A stretch of 46,079 nt of DNA from an uncultured Hyphomicrobium sp. (GTDB taxonomy: Bacteria > Pseudomonadota > Alphaproteobacteria > Rhizobiales > Hyphomicrobiaceae), in assembly GCF_902826555.1 (NCBI RefSeq), contig NZ_CADEFI010000017.1, positions 8,690 through 54,768 on the forward strand, read 5' to 3'. A program made the position numbers and the translations under genes. Under the pieces are notes generated by a model. The model did no database searches and was not told the DNA's origin. It worked only from the letters and a program-made list of their open reading frames with translations. Numbering within the stretch: position 1 is the stretch's first letter; each line of letters begins with the position of its first letter. Below are positions 1 through 11,101 of this stretch, in pieces.

Positions 1-2483
1 CTTTCCTTTGCCGGCTCCGCCGGCCGTGGCACGGTCTTGCGATCAAGACGGAAGCCGAGGGCCTTCAGCACATTGGAAAGCTCGTCGGGCGAACAGCCGA
101 GGATCGACATCATCTCCGGCGTGACGACGAAGCCGCCATCGCCCGTCGATCCTTTGGGTTGGGTGGTGGCGCCGTCCGGGCTCGGCCGCCAGGCGAGCAG
201 CGGGCGGATCAGGTCAGCGAGACGCTCCAGAATGTCGAGGCGAATGGCGCGCGGTCCGCAGACGTGGAACCCGTAGACGCGATAGAGCGCTTCCGGCGTC
301 GTTTGCTGAACCGCCGCGGATGTGAGCCCGGCGCGCGGCAGCTCGGGAAGGGCTTCCAGGGCGAGGCCGTTGGCGGCGGCGTTCTTCAACGACCAGAGCG
401 TCGCAGAAAGCTCGGCGGGCGCGGGCTTCAAAAGGGCAGGAAAATAGATGTTGAAGGCGCCGAAGCGGACGCCGTACTTGCGCAGTTGGGCGCGCGCCTC
501 CTGATCGAGGCTCTTCATCATGTCGGTGATCAGCTCGCGCTTCAGCATGCCGAAGCTCTCGGTCAACCGGAACGCGATCCCCCGCGCCAGCCCCGTCACG
601 TCCTCGGCCTTGGCGATGTCGACCAGCGGCTTCAGGCGATCGGCGATGAGTTCGTCGCGCCACGCCTCGAGGCGGGCCTGCACCTTCTCGCGATCGGGGC
701 CGGTCAGATGCTCATCCGCCAGCAGAGCCACTTGCGGCTTCAAGGGATCGTCGGCGGGCTCGAAGGTCGCGATCTCCTCGTCGCGCCAAAGCACCCGACC
801 GGAGCGCGACAGCTTGAAGGCGTCCGCCTTGGCGGCAGCGACACGGCGGGCCCGCATGCCCAGCTCACGCGAGAGGACGTGGGCGGCGGCGCTGCGTGCG
901 GCCTTGCCGTGGATGCCTTCCGCCTGCGTCTCGGGCGAGAATTGAAACCCGCGCAGGCGGCCGACGAAGTGGTTCTCGACATGAATGGCGCCATCTTCGG
1001 CAATCTCCGCCGAGAGTTCCTCCTTGTCGCGCAGACCCTTCATCAAGGCACTGGTGCGCCGATCGACGAAGCGTTGCGTCAATTGCTCGTGGAGTGCGTC
1101 CGACAAGCTGTCCTCGATGGCGCGGGTGCGGGCCTGCCAGTGGGCCGGGTCCTTCAGCCAATCGGCGCGGTTGGAGACGAAGGTCCAGGTGCGGATGTGG
1201 GCGATGCGGTTGGCGAGCGTGTCGATGTCGCCATCGGTGCGATCGGCGAAGGCAACCTGCTTGGCGAACCAGTCCTCCGGCACGCGGCCCTCCGGACCCA
1301 TCAAGTAGCCGTAGAGCGTGCCGATCATCTCGGCGTGGCTCTGGGAGGAGATCTTGCGATAGTCGGGAAGCTGGCAAACCTCCCACAGGCGCTGCACGGC
1401 GCCGGTGCTGGTCGCGAACCCCGCGATCTCGCGATCGTTGGCCAGCGTCTCGAGAGCGATCACGTCGTCAGCCATGCGGGCGCGGGCGAGGCGCGGCTCG
1501 TGCGGCAGCTCGCGCAGACTATCGCGGAGGCGATCGAGGGTCGCAAAGTCGAGACGGCGATTGCGCCACTGCAACACGCGCACGTTGTCGAAGGTGTGCG
1601 TCTCGAGGCGCTCGACGAGATCGGACTCGAACGGCTCGCAGTTGCCTGTAACTCCGAATGTGCCGTCGTTCATATGACGGCCGGCGCGACCGGCGATCTG
1701 GCCTACCTCGTTCGGCGTCAAATTACGAAAGTTCTGGCCATCGAACTTGCGCACGGCGGAAAATGCGACATGGTCGACGTCGAGGTTGAGGCCCATGCCA
1801 ATGGCATCGGTGGCGACGAGAAAATCGACATCGCCCGACTGATAAAGCGCGACCTGCGCATTGCGGGTGCGGGGCGAAAGGGCGCCGAGCACGACGGCCG
1901 TGCCACCGCGTTGCCGGCGGATCAGCTCGGCAATGGCGTAGACCTCGTTGGCGGAGAACGCGACCACGGCCGACCGGCCGGGCAGGCGCGTGATCTTCTT
2001 CTCGCCCGCATAGGTGAGGCGCGACAGGCGCGGGCGTGAGATGAAGTTGGCGCCCGGGATCAGATCCTGAATGGCTTCGCGCATCGTCTGCGCACCGAGC
2101 AGCAACGTCTCGGCGCGGCCACGAGCGTGCAGCAGGCGATCGGTGAAGACGTGACCGCGCTCCGGATCGGCGCAGAGCTGAATCTCGTCGATGGCGAGAA
2201 AGTCCACGTCCACGTCGCGCGGCATGGCTTCCACCGTTGCCACCCAGAAGCGGGCGCGCTCCGGTTTGATCTTCTCCTCACCGGTAATGAGGGCGACCTT
2301 GTCAGCGCCGATACGGGCCGCGATCTTGTCGTAGACCTCGCGCGCCAGAAGCCGCAGCGGAAGACCGATCATACCGCTTTCGTGACCGAGCATGCGCTCG
2401 ATGGCGAGATGCGTCTTTCCGGTGTTGGTGGGGCCGAGAACCGCGGTCACATTGCGGATGCGCGTTTCCAGATCGCTGGCCAT
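1..2483 (-). CDS. SUV3-like DEAD/DEAH-type helicase, 3' part cut by the window edge
   Basis: The reverse strand reads open from an ATG at 2483 to the window start, giving about 827 residues without a stop, so the C-terminus is missing. The N-terminus has a Walker A motif (GPTNTGKTH, about residues 17-25), and DEIQ stands where DEAD/DEAH would be. Helicase motif VI appears as a QIAGRAGR-type segment. The family is the mitochondrial SUV3-like group of ATP-dependent RNA/DNA helicases found in alphaproteobacteria (often annotated helicase-related or MgpS-like); the substrate in bacteria is not settled. The region after the helicase core resembles the SUV3 C-terminal part. The next gene upstream, the DUF3108 gene, is on the same strand and separated by a likely terminator. 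Family confident, exact role unknown. Confidence 0.9.
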   Translation of the reverse strand, partial: MASDLETRIRNVTAVLGPTNTGKTHLAIERMLGHESGMIGLPLRLLAREVYDKIAARIGADKVALITGEEKIKPERARFWVATVEAMPRDVDVDFLAIDEIQLCADPERGHVFTDRLLHARGRAETLLLGAQTMREAIQDLIPGANFISRPRLSRLTYAGEKKITRLPGRSAVVAFSANEVYAIAELIRRQRGGTAVVLGALSPRTRNAQVALYQSGDVDFLVATDAIGMGLNLDVDHVAFSAVRKFDGQNFRNLTPNEVGQIAGRAGRHMNDGTFGVTGNCEPFESDLVERLETHTFDNVRVLQWRNRRLDFATLDRLRDSLRELPHEPRLARARMADDVIALETLANDREIAGFATSTGAVQRLWEVCQLPDYRKISSQSHAEMIGTLYGYLMGPEGRVPEDWFAKQVAFADRTDGDIDTLANRIAHIRTWTFVSNRADWLKDPAHWQARTRAIEDSLSDALHEQLTQRFVDRRTSALMKGLRDKEELSAEIAEDGAIHVENHFVGRLRGFQFSPETQAEGIHGKAARSAAAHVLSRELGMRARRVAAAKADAFKLSRSGRVLWRDEEIATFEPADDPLKPQVALLADEHLTGPDREKVQARLEAWRDELIADRLKPLVDIAKAEDVTGLARGIAFRLTESFGMLKRELITDMMKSLDQEARAQLRKYGVRFGAFNIYFPALLKPAPAELSATLWSLKNAAANGLALEALPELPRAGLTSAAVQQTTPEALYRVYGFHVCGPRAIRLDILERLADLIRPLLAWRPSPDGATTQPKGSTGDGGFVVTPEMMSILGCSPDELSNVLKALGFRLDRKTVPRPAEPAKE

Positions 2484-2630
2484 ACGCGAGATCTCCTACT
2501 GAAGAGCCCCTGGCATTGCATTGCGGGGGTTCGAGATCAAGCGTTTCGTTCAAGCGTTCCGCGTCTTTGCGTTGCTTGAGGCCCGGGTGGCACGGGAAAA
2601 ATGGCCGCTCCGCCCATCCTACACAAACAC

Positions 2631-2663
2631 AACGGGCACCGCGTGCGGCACGCGATGCCCGTT
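2631..2663 (-). terminator. Strong hairpin after the DUF3108 gene
   Basis: AACGGGCA pairs with TGCCCGTT, then one mismatch, then CGCGTG pairs with CACGCG around a CGG loop. It lies 24 nt past the DUF3108 stop codon, and on the reverse strand it is followed by a T-rich GTGTTTGTGT. It probably separates DUF3108 transcription from the helicase gene. Confidence 0.6.
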
Positions 2664-2686
2664 AAAGCAGATTGCTTTTTCGATGA

Positions 2687-3550
2687 TCAGTCGGCCGACG
2701 CGACCTGGCCGCGCTCGGGCAGCTCGATATTGACGCGCTCGAGGTCGATACGGGCATTACCCGCCGCGGTCGGTACAGCCACCGATTGCGGAAGCATCAG
2801 CTTGGCGGCCGGCACCATGCGGAACGCGATCTCGATATCGTTCGAGTTGGCGAGATCCTGCGTCTCCGAGGTGGGGCGATAGCCGGCGATGGGGGTGTAT
2901 TTGACGCGGCAGACGACGGCGGTCTCGTTCGGGATGCCGGTGACGGGCTCCTTGCGCGCATATCTCAGGGCCAGATCGAAGCGCTGCTTGCCGTCGAAGA
3001 TCGCGAACTTGCGCCCGCAGGGGTTCGTCGCGTCGCTATGGGTGATGGCCAGGATGGCGCTCAAGGGGTCGAATACGCCCTTGAGGTGCTCCTGGGTGAG
3101 CGGCACCGTGTCGGCGGTTTCGAGGGTGACCGGGACGACCGACACGCGGTCGATGCGGTCGTCATGGAATCCCATCGCCACGGAGCCGTTGCGGATGGAG
3201 CTTTCGTAGTCGAAGCGGAAATCCGCGGGTTTCAGCGTTTTTGCTTCCAGCGATCCGGAGGTTTGGGTCACGCCCTTCCACTTGAATACGCCAAGCAGCG
3301 CCGAAATCTGGACGTCGGTCACCAACTTATAATGGGTGCGGCCGACGTCCGACTTAAAATGAAAGCTGCCGAGATTGAAACCGTTGAGGCTGATCTTGTA
3401 GCTGGCGTCGACCCTGACCGGCACTATTCCGGTCGGCGAGGGCGCGGCCGTGGCGCGGAGCGGGGCCAAAGATATGGCCGCCAGGGCCAAAGCGCCGAAA
3501 CCGGCAACGCACGCGACAACGCGACGAGACGAGACTTGATACATGGTCAC
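2687..3550 (-). CDS. DUF3108 domain exported protein
   Basis: A 287-residue protein with an N-terminal signal peptide: a basic start, a hydrophobic stretch (about residues 11-30) and an alanine-rich cleavage region ending ATAAPS. The mature part is a beta-rich domain with patterns typical of DUF3108 (YKISLNGFNLGSFHFKSD near the start, then repeated short strands), so it is probably periplasmic or envelope-associated. No catalytic motif is visible. In Hyphomicrobiales this family is commonly found beside rpmB, as here; the two genes are divergent with 381 bp between them. Function unknown. Family assignment rests on sequence resemblance and neighbourhood. Confidence 0.8.
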   Translation of the reverse strand: MTMYQVSSRRVVACVAGFGALALAAISLAPLRATAAPSPTGIVPVRVDASYKISLNGFNLGSFHFKSDVGRTHYKLVTDVQISALLGVFKWKGVTQTSGSLEAKTLKPADFRFDYESSIRNGSVAMGFHDDRIDRVSVVPVTLETADTVPLTQEHLKGVFDPLSAILAITHSDATNPCGRKFAIFDGKQRFDLALRYARKEPVTGIPNETAVVCRVKYTPIAGYRPTSETQDLANSNDIEIAFRMVPAAKLMLPQSVAVPTAAGNARIDLERVNIELPERGQVASAD

Positions 3551-3780
3551 TACCCACCCACCCGTTTCTCGCGCGACTCTCTCGCGAGGAGGGCAAAAGA
3601 CGATTTACGAAGGAGTTTCGACGCCGTGCATTTTGCCGCCCAACGTTTAACAATTCGCTCCACGATGCGCCGCCCTGGCACGGCCTTTTACCCAGCAAAT
3701 CCACAAGCATTGTTTCGAGTTCCGCGCCGATTTCGCTGTCCGTGTGACCGCATTCCATCACGACTCGCGACGCGGCCGGC

Positions 3781-3810
3781 TTGACGCAAAGAACGCGGCT
3801 CGCGTATAGA
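3781..3810 (+). promoter_or_regulatory. Sigma70-type promoter of rpmB
   Basis: TTGACG (3781-3786) and TATAGA (3805-3810) are separated by 18 bp, which places the transcript start near 3817 and leaves a leader of about 115 nt before rpmB. The leader contains two short hairpins (arms GTCCGC/GCGGAC at 3877-3895 and GGTCG/CGACC at 3900-3915) just ahead of the ribosome-binding site AAGGA. Confidence 0.65.
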
Positions 3811-3931
3811 GTGCGTCAACGGTCCCGCCGATCCAGGTCAGCGGGGCCATTCTCATTGATTTTCCTCGCGATTCTGGTCCGCTCCGAAGGCGGACGGTTG
3901 GTCGTGAGGCCGACCGAACAAGGATTTTAAG

Positions 3932-4225
3932 ATGACCAGGCGCTGTGAGTTGACGGGCAAGCTGCCGCTTTCGGGCCAGCTCAGAAGCCATGCCGAGAAC
4001 AAGACGAAGCGCAAGTTCCGTCCGAACCTCGTGAACGTGACGCTGATCAGCGAGACGCTGGACAAGCAGGTGAAGCTGCGCATCACCGCGCACGCGCTGA
4101 AGTCGGTCGAGCATCGCGGCGGCCTCGACGCTTTCCTCGCCAAGGCGAGCCTCGAGGATCTCTCGCCCGAGTGCCAGAAGCTCAAGCGCGAGATCGCCAA
4201 GGCGAAGGCCGAGAAGGCCGCTTAA
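3932..4225 (+). CDS. rpmB: 50S ribosomal protein L28
   Basis: A 97-residue basic protein starting [10 protein letters not shown], followed by the family's N/H-rich segment ([15 protein letters not shown]) and a lysine/alanine-rich tail. This matches alphaproteobacterial bL28, which is longer than the E. coli protein. It is a structural component of the large ribosomal subunit. The ATG is preceded by AAGGA at good spacing. It is monocistronic, with a clear promoter upstream and a strong terminator downstream, and converges with the VOC gene. Confidence 0.97.
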   Translation: MTRRCELTGKLPLSGQLRSHAENKTKRKFRPNLVNVTLISETLDKQVKLRITAHALKSVEHRGGLDAFLAKASLEDLSPECQKLKREIAKAKAEKAA

Positions 4226-4253
4226 AGGACTTTCGAGCCCACGGCTCGTTAAG

Positions 4254-4295
4254 AACATGCGCCCGCCGGAAACGGCGTGGCGCATGTTTCGTTTT
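4254..4295 (+). terminator. Intrinsic terminator of rpmB
   Basis: A long stem, AACATGCGCC paired with GGCGCATGTT plus CGCCG/CGGCG, is closed by a GAAA tetraloop with a one-base bulge and followed by TCGTTTT. It sits 28 nt after the rpmB stop. The convergent VOC gene ends at 4322, so it may act on both transcripts. Confidence 0.85.
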
Positions 4296-4321
4296 GCGGG
4301 CGCTGTCGTGAGGGGGGCGCC

Positions 4322-4807
4322 TTACGCTGAGGCCAACGCTGCGAGGTCGAGAGGCGCGGTGGTCATGGCAATCGCACCGTCGGCCGTGCGCGGCCATTCG
4401 GCCTGCGGGCGGTCGCGATAGAGCTCGATGCCGTTGCCGTCGGGATCGCGCAGGTAGATGGCCTCGCTGACGCCGTGGTCGCTCGCGCCATCAATCGTGA
4501 TGTGCGCCGCGATGAGGCGGCGGAGCGCATCGGCCAATGCGGCGCGAGAGGGATAGAGGATGGCAACATGGTAGAGCCCGGTCGTGCCGCGTGGGGGCGG
4601 GCTACCGCCCCGGCTCTCCCAGGTGTTGAGGCCGATGTGATGATGGTAGCCGCCGGCGGACAGGAATGCCGCCTGGCTGCCATAGCGCTGCGTCACCTCG
4701 AAGCCCAGAACGTCGCGATAGAACGCGAGCGCGCGCTCGATGTCGGACACCTTGAGGTGTACGTGTCCGATGCGTGTTCCGGAATCGATGGGCCCATTTG
4801 CTGTCAT
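4322..4807 (-). CDS. VOC-family protein (glyoxalase / extradiol dioxygenase-like)
   Basis: A 161-residue vicinal oxygen chelate protein with two beta-alpha-beta-beta-beta modules. Candidate metal ligands are His15/His17 in GHVHLKV, His80 in GLYHVAI and Glu128 in NGIELYRD. The GGYHHHIGLNTW segment resembles the CatE/YfiE-type extradiol dioxygenases, but those proteins are about twice as long, so the substrate cannot be inferred. Its ATG overlaps the stop of the upstream reductase gene by four bases (ATGA), so the two are probably translationally coupled. Together with the divergent HxlR regulator this suggests handling of quinones, catechols or other electrophiles (inference). Confidence 0.85.
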   Translation of the reverse strand: MTANGPIDSGTRIGHVHLKVSDIERALAFYRDVLGFEVTQRYGSQAAFLSAGGYHHHIGLNTWESRGGSPPPRGTTGLYHVAILYPSRAALADALRRLIAAHITIDGASDHGVSEAIYLRDPDGNGIELYRDRPQAEWPRTADGAIAMTTAPLDLAALASA

Positions 4808-5733
4808 GCTTTCGCTCCAACGGCGGGGGCCGGCAGAAACAGACTTTTGTTTTCGGCGAGGAAATCCCGAAATGCCTGGGGCCGCTTTCCGGTCAGCTTC
4901 TCGACGTCGCCCGTCACTTTAGCGAACTTTCCAAACCGCGTAGCGGTATCGAACGATGCCCAGATCCGGGCCATGGGCTCGGGAAGGCCGGCTGCGACCA
5001 TGCCGGCGACCAACGCCTCGTCCGAAACGTGGACGAGCTCGATCGGCCGGCCGAGGACATCGCTGACCGTGGCTGCGATTTCCGCCGTGGTGAGCGCGGC
5101 CGGGCCGGTGATGTCGTAGACCGTGCTTGCAGCCGAAGATGAGGCAAGCGCGGAGGCTGCCGCCCGAGCGCAGTCGTCGCGGGAGAGGTTGGCGATGCGG
5201 CCGTCGCCCGCGGATGTGACCCACTTGCCGGTTGCGAGCACGCCCGGAAGGGACATGGCGAGGTTCTCGAAGTACCAGGCGTTTCTCAAAACCGTCCAAC
5301 CGAGGCCGCTCGCGGCAAGGGTCTCTTCGGTCTGGCGGTGATCGGGCGCGAAGGGGATGGGCGAGTCCGCCGGGTCCGGCATGGACGTGTAGACGATATG
5401 CTTCACGCCCGCGGCTTTGGCGGCGGCAATGGCGGAGCGATGCTGGGCGAGCCGTGCCCCGGGACGGTCCAGCGTGTCGGTGGAGATGAGCAGCAGGCGG
5501 CTCGCGCCGGCGAACGCGGAGGCAAGGGATGGCGGATCCTCGAAATCTCCGCGCCGAACCTCTACCCCGCGGGGCGACAGACCGGCGAGCTTCGCCGGGT
5601 CGCGGGTCACGGCTATGAGGCGTGCGGGGTCAATCCGGAGGGTATCGAGCAAATGGGCGAGCACGCTCCGCCCCAGGTGACCCGAGGCGCCCGTCACCAG
5701 CAAACGATCCGTGCTTGGGTTCGAAAATGACAT
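4804..5733 (-). CDS. NmrA/QorB-like NAD(P)-binding reductase
   Basis: A 309-residue atypical short-chain dehydrogenase. The Rossmann motif VTGASGHLG lies at about residues 12-20, followed by a TRDP segment and GVEVRRGDFEDPPSL, which are typical of the NmrA-like branch that includes NADPH:quinone oxidoreductase QorB. An in-frame upstream extension to 5937 exists, but the ATG at 5733 has AGGAG nine bases upstream and begins just before the nucleotide-binding fold, so it is preferred. The gene is divergent from an HxlR regulator and translationally coupled to a VOC gene. Quinone or azo-compound reduction is the likely role by family; the actual substrate is unknown. Confidence 0.85.
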   Translation of the reverse strand: MSFSNPSTDRLLVTGASGHLGRSVLAHLLDTLRIDPARLIAVTRDPAKLAGLSPRGVEVRRGDFEDPPSLASAFAGASRLLLISTDTLDRPGARLAQHRSAIAAAKAAGVKHIVYTSMPDPADSPIPFAPDHRQTEETLAASGLGWTVLRNAWYFENLAMSLPGVLATGKWVTSAGDGRIANLSRDDCARAAASALASSSAASTVYDITGPAALTTAEIAATVSDVLGRPIELVHVSDEALVAGMVAAGLPEPMARIWASFDTATRFGKFAKVTGDVEKLTGKRPQAFRDFLAENKSLFLPAPAVGAKA

Positions 5734-5748
5734 TTGGTTATCTCCTGA

Positions 5749-5775
5749 GTGGTTGTCTCTTTTCGAGACCACTAC
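5749..5775. promoter_or_regulatory. Candidate HxlR operator between reductase and regulator
   Basis: An imperfect palindrome: left arm GTGGTTGTCTC and right arm GAGACCACTAC around a five-base centre, with 9 of 11 arm positions complementary. It lies 16 bp upstream of the reductase ATG and about 70 bp upstream of the regulator, where a DUF24/HxlR dimer could control both genes. Confidence 0.5.
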
Positions 5776-5845
5776 TAAGGTGAGCCAGTTGGCCCCGTAA
5801 AGACGGCAGCTTTTCGGGAGATAGGCACCTGGAGGTAACCAGCCA

Positions 5846-6259
5846 ATGGATACAAACTTGCTGGCCGAAGCGCGGGGAGACTTGGCGCTGTGCCCCGTGC
5901 GCGGCGTGCTCGATCGCATCGGCGACAAGTGGAGCACGCTGATCGTCTGCGTTCTCGGCGAGCGGCCTTACCGGTTTGGCGAGCTGCGCCGCGCGATCCC
6001 CGACATCTCGCAACGGATGCTGACGCAGACGCTGCGCGAGCTGCAGCGCGACGGCCTCGCCAGCCGGCATGTCTTTCCGACGCTGCCTCCGAGCGTCGAG
6101 TATCGCCTGACGCCGCTCGGCCAGTCACTGCTGGCACCGCTCTCGGAATTGATCCGCTGGGCGGATACGCACCACGGCGATATCAAATCGGCGCGCGAGG
6201 CCTACGATCGCCAAGGCCCTGGATCCGTGGATCCCGGCGCGGCGCCGGTGTCCGGCTGA
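5846..6259 (+). CDS. HxlR (DUF24) family winged-helix regulator with N-terminal cysteine
   Basis: A 137-residue regulator. The start of the domain, [15 protein letters not shown] with Cys16, is the family signature, followed by a winged-helix region ([20 protein letters not shown]) and a beta-wing ending YRLTPLG. In this family a single cysteine at this position (for example QorR in Corynebacterium, HypR and YodB in Bacillus) senses quinones, diamide or hypochlorite. GGAGG lies ten bases before the ATG. It is divergent from the QorB-like gene across a palindrome, the usual layout for a regulator of the neighbouring reductase. Cys36 is a second cysteine. The inducer is inferred, not shown. Confidence 0.92.
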   Translation: MDTNLLAEARGDLALCPVRGVLDRIGDKWSTLIVCVLGERPYRFGELRRAIPDISQRMLTQTLRELQRDGLASRHVFPTLPPSVEYRLTPLGQSLLAPLSELIRWADTHHGDIKSAREAYDRQGPGSVDPGAAPVSG

Positions 6260-6275
6260 CGGTTGCAGAAGCGCG

Positions 6276-6935
6276 CTACAGGGCAATGGCGCCGCGGAGC
6301 TGCGCCAGCTCCGACGACATGCGGCCGGTCACCAGCTCGCCCTGGTCGGCAAGGCTCGTCATCTCCTGGGCGACAACCCCGAAACTGGAGCCATGCTCCG
6401 CCGCGCGCGCGGCCTCGATGCGCGCGTTGAGCGCGAGGAGGCGAAGCGTCTTCAACGTGGTGCGTATGTCGCTGGCAGCAACGTCGACCTTGTCGAGCGC
6501 GGCCGAGCCCTGGGTCAACCGCTCTGCCAGCCGCGAGAGGGCGCCGGCCTCCAGGATGATGCCGTCCAGATAGGCCGGGGTATTGGTCTCCGGGTTCATG
6601 GCCGCCGATGCCCCGCCGGTCTCGTGCACGTAAAGAACGCGCCCGTCGCGATGGCGGATGCGGTAGCTCACCTGCCAGTTGCCGCCCCGCGAGAGCGCAT
6701 CGGCGACGGCCGCATCCACCTTCTGCAGATCCTCCTTGACGATGAGGGACGCAAAACCGGTGCGGCTGCGGATGAAGCTGTCGCCGTCGTATCCGGTCAG
6801 TCGCGCGAAGCCATCCGACAGCCAGATCATGGCGTAGTCGTTGCTGTTGTGGCCACGATACATGAAGCCATCGATGCGGACACCGATGCTCCTCAGAAAA
6901 TCATCAGCAGAGAAGGCGGCCGTGTCTTGCGTCAT
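6276..6935 (-). CDS. Soluble PAS protein with a short chemoreceptor-type signalling tip
   Basis: About 219 residues from the ATG at 6935, with GGAG upstream; an alternative ATG at 6968 has no ribosome-binding site. The first 130 residues form a PAS fold (LTGYDGDSF, then YRIRHRDGRVLYVHETG). The C-terminal 90 residues hold the hairpin-tip signature of methyl-accepting chemotaxis proteins (LLALNARIEAARAAEHG, then FGVVAQEMTSLADQ). There is no membrane segment and almost none of the long coiled coil of a normal receptor. It could sense a cytoplasmic ligand or redox state and couple weakly to a CheA array, or use the tip as a dimerisation element. No chemotaxis gene is nearby. Confidence 0.8.
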   Translation of the reverse strand: MTQDTAAFSADDFLRSIGVRIDGFMYRGHNSNDYAMIWLSDGFARLTGYDGDSFIRSRTGFASLIVKEDLQKVDAAVADALSRGGNWQVSYRIRHRDGRVLYVHETGGASAAMNPETNTPAYLDGIILEAGALSRLAERLTQGSAALDKVDVAASDIRTTLKTLRLLALNARIEAARAAEHGSSFGVVAQEMTSLADQGELVTGRMSSELAQLRGAIAL

Positions 6936-7076
6936 GACCAGTGCGCGCTCCGAAGCATAAGTAAACATGCGGTTATTTGAACCGATTCGCCGTCAAATGG
7001 AGCGCGGTCGATTGCACAATAATGGTCAGTTTTATGCCTGACAATCAGCCATGCGTCGAAATACGCCGGCGGCGGA

Positions 7077-7619
7077 TCACAGAGATCGCGCGGCCGAGCG
7101 GCGCACGGCCCAACCGGCGAGCACAATCGCCGATCCGTAGACGAGGTCGATGAGGAGCGCGGGGGAGGACACCACGTCCCAGCGCCCGTAGGAGGCGGCG
7201 TAGAAGACGAGCGCGAGCGTGAGGCAGAGCGCGACGGCGAGATAGACGATGCCGACGATCTTCACGGCATCGCCAAGGATGGCGAGCCACGGCTCGTCGC
7301 GGCGGCGGGGACGAGCGAGACGGGAGACGAGGGCCAGGATTCCGACGCCGAGAAATCCGCCCAGGATCGGGCTCAAGTAGTAGAGATCCGCGGCGAGAGA
7401 GGAATAGCGGGGTGCGAGGGTATCCAACGGTCCGACGATGCGCGGCAGGATGTGGCGGACGAAGGCGAGCCAAAGCGGCGTACCGACGTATCCACCGGCC
7501 GTGCCGGCCGCGATGTCGAGCATTGTCCTAAGCGTATCGTGACGGCGCACCAAAGCGGTGACGATCCCAACGAGAGATCCGCCGAAGACGAGAATGAAGA
7601 TGAAAGTTGAATCGACCAT
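7077..7619 (-). CDS. Polytopic membrane protein of unknown function
   Basis: Starting at the ATG at 7619, this is a 180-residue protein with about four hydrophobic segments: residues 5-20, 73-95 (partly amphipathic, YLSPILGGFLGVGILALV), 115-140 (IVGIVYLAVALCLTLALVFYA) and near the C-terminus (LLIDLVYGSAIVLAGWAV). An arginine-rich loop (RLARPRRRDEP) probably faces the cytoplasm. A longer reading to 7712 adds a hydrophilic proline-rich stretch with no clear ribosome-binding site and is judged less likely. No family was recognised. It lies upstream of the PAS protein gene on the same strand, separated from it by about 140 bp. Confidence 0.6.
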   Translation of the reverse strand: MVDSTFIFILVFGGSLVGIVTALVRRHDTLRTMLDIAAGTAGGYVGTPLWLAFVRHILPRIVGPLDTLAPRYSSLAADLYYLSPILGGFLGVGILALVSRLARPRRRDEPWLAILGDAVKIVGIVYLAVALCLTLALVFYAASYGRWDVVSSPALLIDLVYGSAIVLAGWAVRRSAARSL

Positions 7620-7755
7620 GGGCGACGGAGTGCGCACTTGGCGCCTGCCGTCAATAGCAACGTCCATCGCCGACACGCCTGGTGCCGGGCATGGCGAAGG
7701 GCGCGACGCCATGCCCGCGCTTTGCGGTCGATCGTGACGTCGCCTTAGAGCGACG

Positions 7756-8007
7756 TCAGCGTGCGACCAATCTCAATATGAATATGACGACCAAAGCACC
7801 GATGGTGGCGTTGATGATGTCACCCAGCAAACCGCCTCCGATATAGAGACCGAGCCGAGGCAGCAGCCAGCCGGCCACAACCGCGCCGACGATACCGAGC
7901 ACAATATTTCCGACCAAGCCGAAGCCGCCGCCCGCAATAATCTGACCAGCCAACCAGCCGGCGATGGCGCCGATAATGAGCCAAATGATGAGACCTTCCA
8001 AAGCCAT
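7756..8007 (-). CDS. GlsB/YeaQ/YmgE-family stress-associated membrane protein
   Basis: An 83-residue, very hydrophobic, glycine-rich protein. The repeated pattern IGAIAGWLAGQI, NIVLGIVGAVVAGWLLP and a third hydrophobic helix at the C-terminus are diagnostic of the transglycosylase-associated (GlsB/YeaQ/YmgE) family of small inner-membrane proteins. These are often induced by stress; molecular function is unknown. GGAAGGA precedes the ATG at good spacing. It sits between the unknown membrane protein gene and the P-type ATPase gene on the same strand. Confidence 0.92.
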   Translation of the reverse strand: MALEGLIIWLIIGAIAGWLAGQIIAGGGFGLVGNIVLGIVGAVVAGWLLPRLGLYIGGGLLGDIINATIGALVVIFILRLVAR

Positions 8008-8075
8008 GTTTCTTCCTTCCGTTTAGAGCTGAACGCCAGACGGACGCTTCAGTTGTTCAATCATCCCCGACCCTT

Positions 8076-8096
8076 CCGCGCTTCGTGACAGCGCGG
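8076..8096 (-). terminator. Hairpin between the ATPase gene and the glsB-like gene
   Basis: CCGCGCT and AGCGCGG form a perfect seven-base stem with a seven-base loop about 78 nt past the ATPase stop. No T-run follows, so it is only a weak terminator candidate. Nothing else is recognised in the 166 bp gap. Confidence 0.3.
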
Positions 8097-8173
8097 CAGG
8101 CCCAACGACGTTACTTGAGTTCGCGCATGACTGAAACCTGTCCAGTGTGCAGGTGCTCAGTACCGCTTTCGGC

Positions 8174-10921
<2,748 letters not shown>

Positions 10922-10989
10922 CCCCGTATGGGCTCCCTGCTTTCCTGACAGACCGATGTCCGTTTTAGAGGGATGCGACCGGTCATCGA

Positions 10990-11003
10990 CTGACCCAGAT
11001 CAA
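10990..11003. promoter_or_regulatory. FNR/FixK-type box, imperfect, upstream of the ATPase gene
   Basis: CTGACCCAGATCAA matches 8 of 10 defined positions of the FNR/FixK consensus TTGAT-N4-ATCAA. Its centre is about 75 bp before the ATPase start codon. On the reverse strand a TAAAAC-like -10 element follows about 30 bp further on, which fits class II activation centred near -41.5. Confidence 0.55.
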
Positions 11004-11101
11004 CGGCCGACTACCTAGGGACTTGGCGAACGTCCGCTGTGACGATCCCGATAGCGTCGGCAAACGCACGCGGTGGCGACGATCCCAGCGCCGCTCTGTG
11101 G

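Noticed and set aside
159-2039. A long forward open frame antisense to the helicase gene
   Set aside because: Its translation is low-complexity R/G/A-rich with no family resemblance, while the reverse strand encodes an intact helicase. GC-rich antisense frames stay open by codon bias; the same applies to long antisense frames at 8147-10948, 16315-17922, 22892-25045, 32802-35018, 35994-38114 and 42601-43932.
5734-5937. N-terminal extension of the QorB-like protein by 68 residues
   Set aside because: It crosses the divergent promoter and palindrome, has no family resemblance, and the ATG at 5733 has a good ribosome-binding site.
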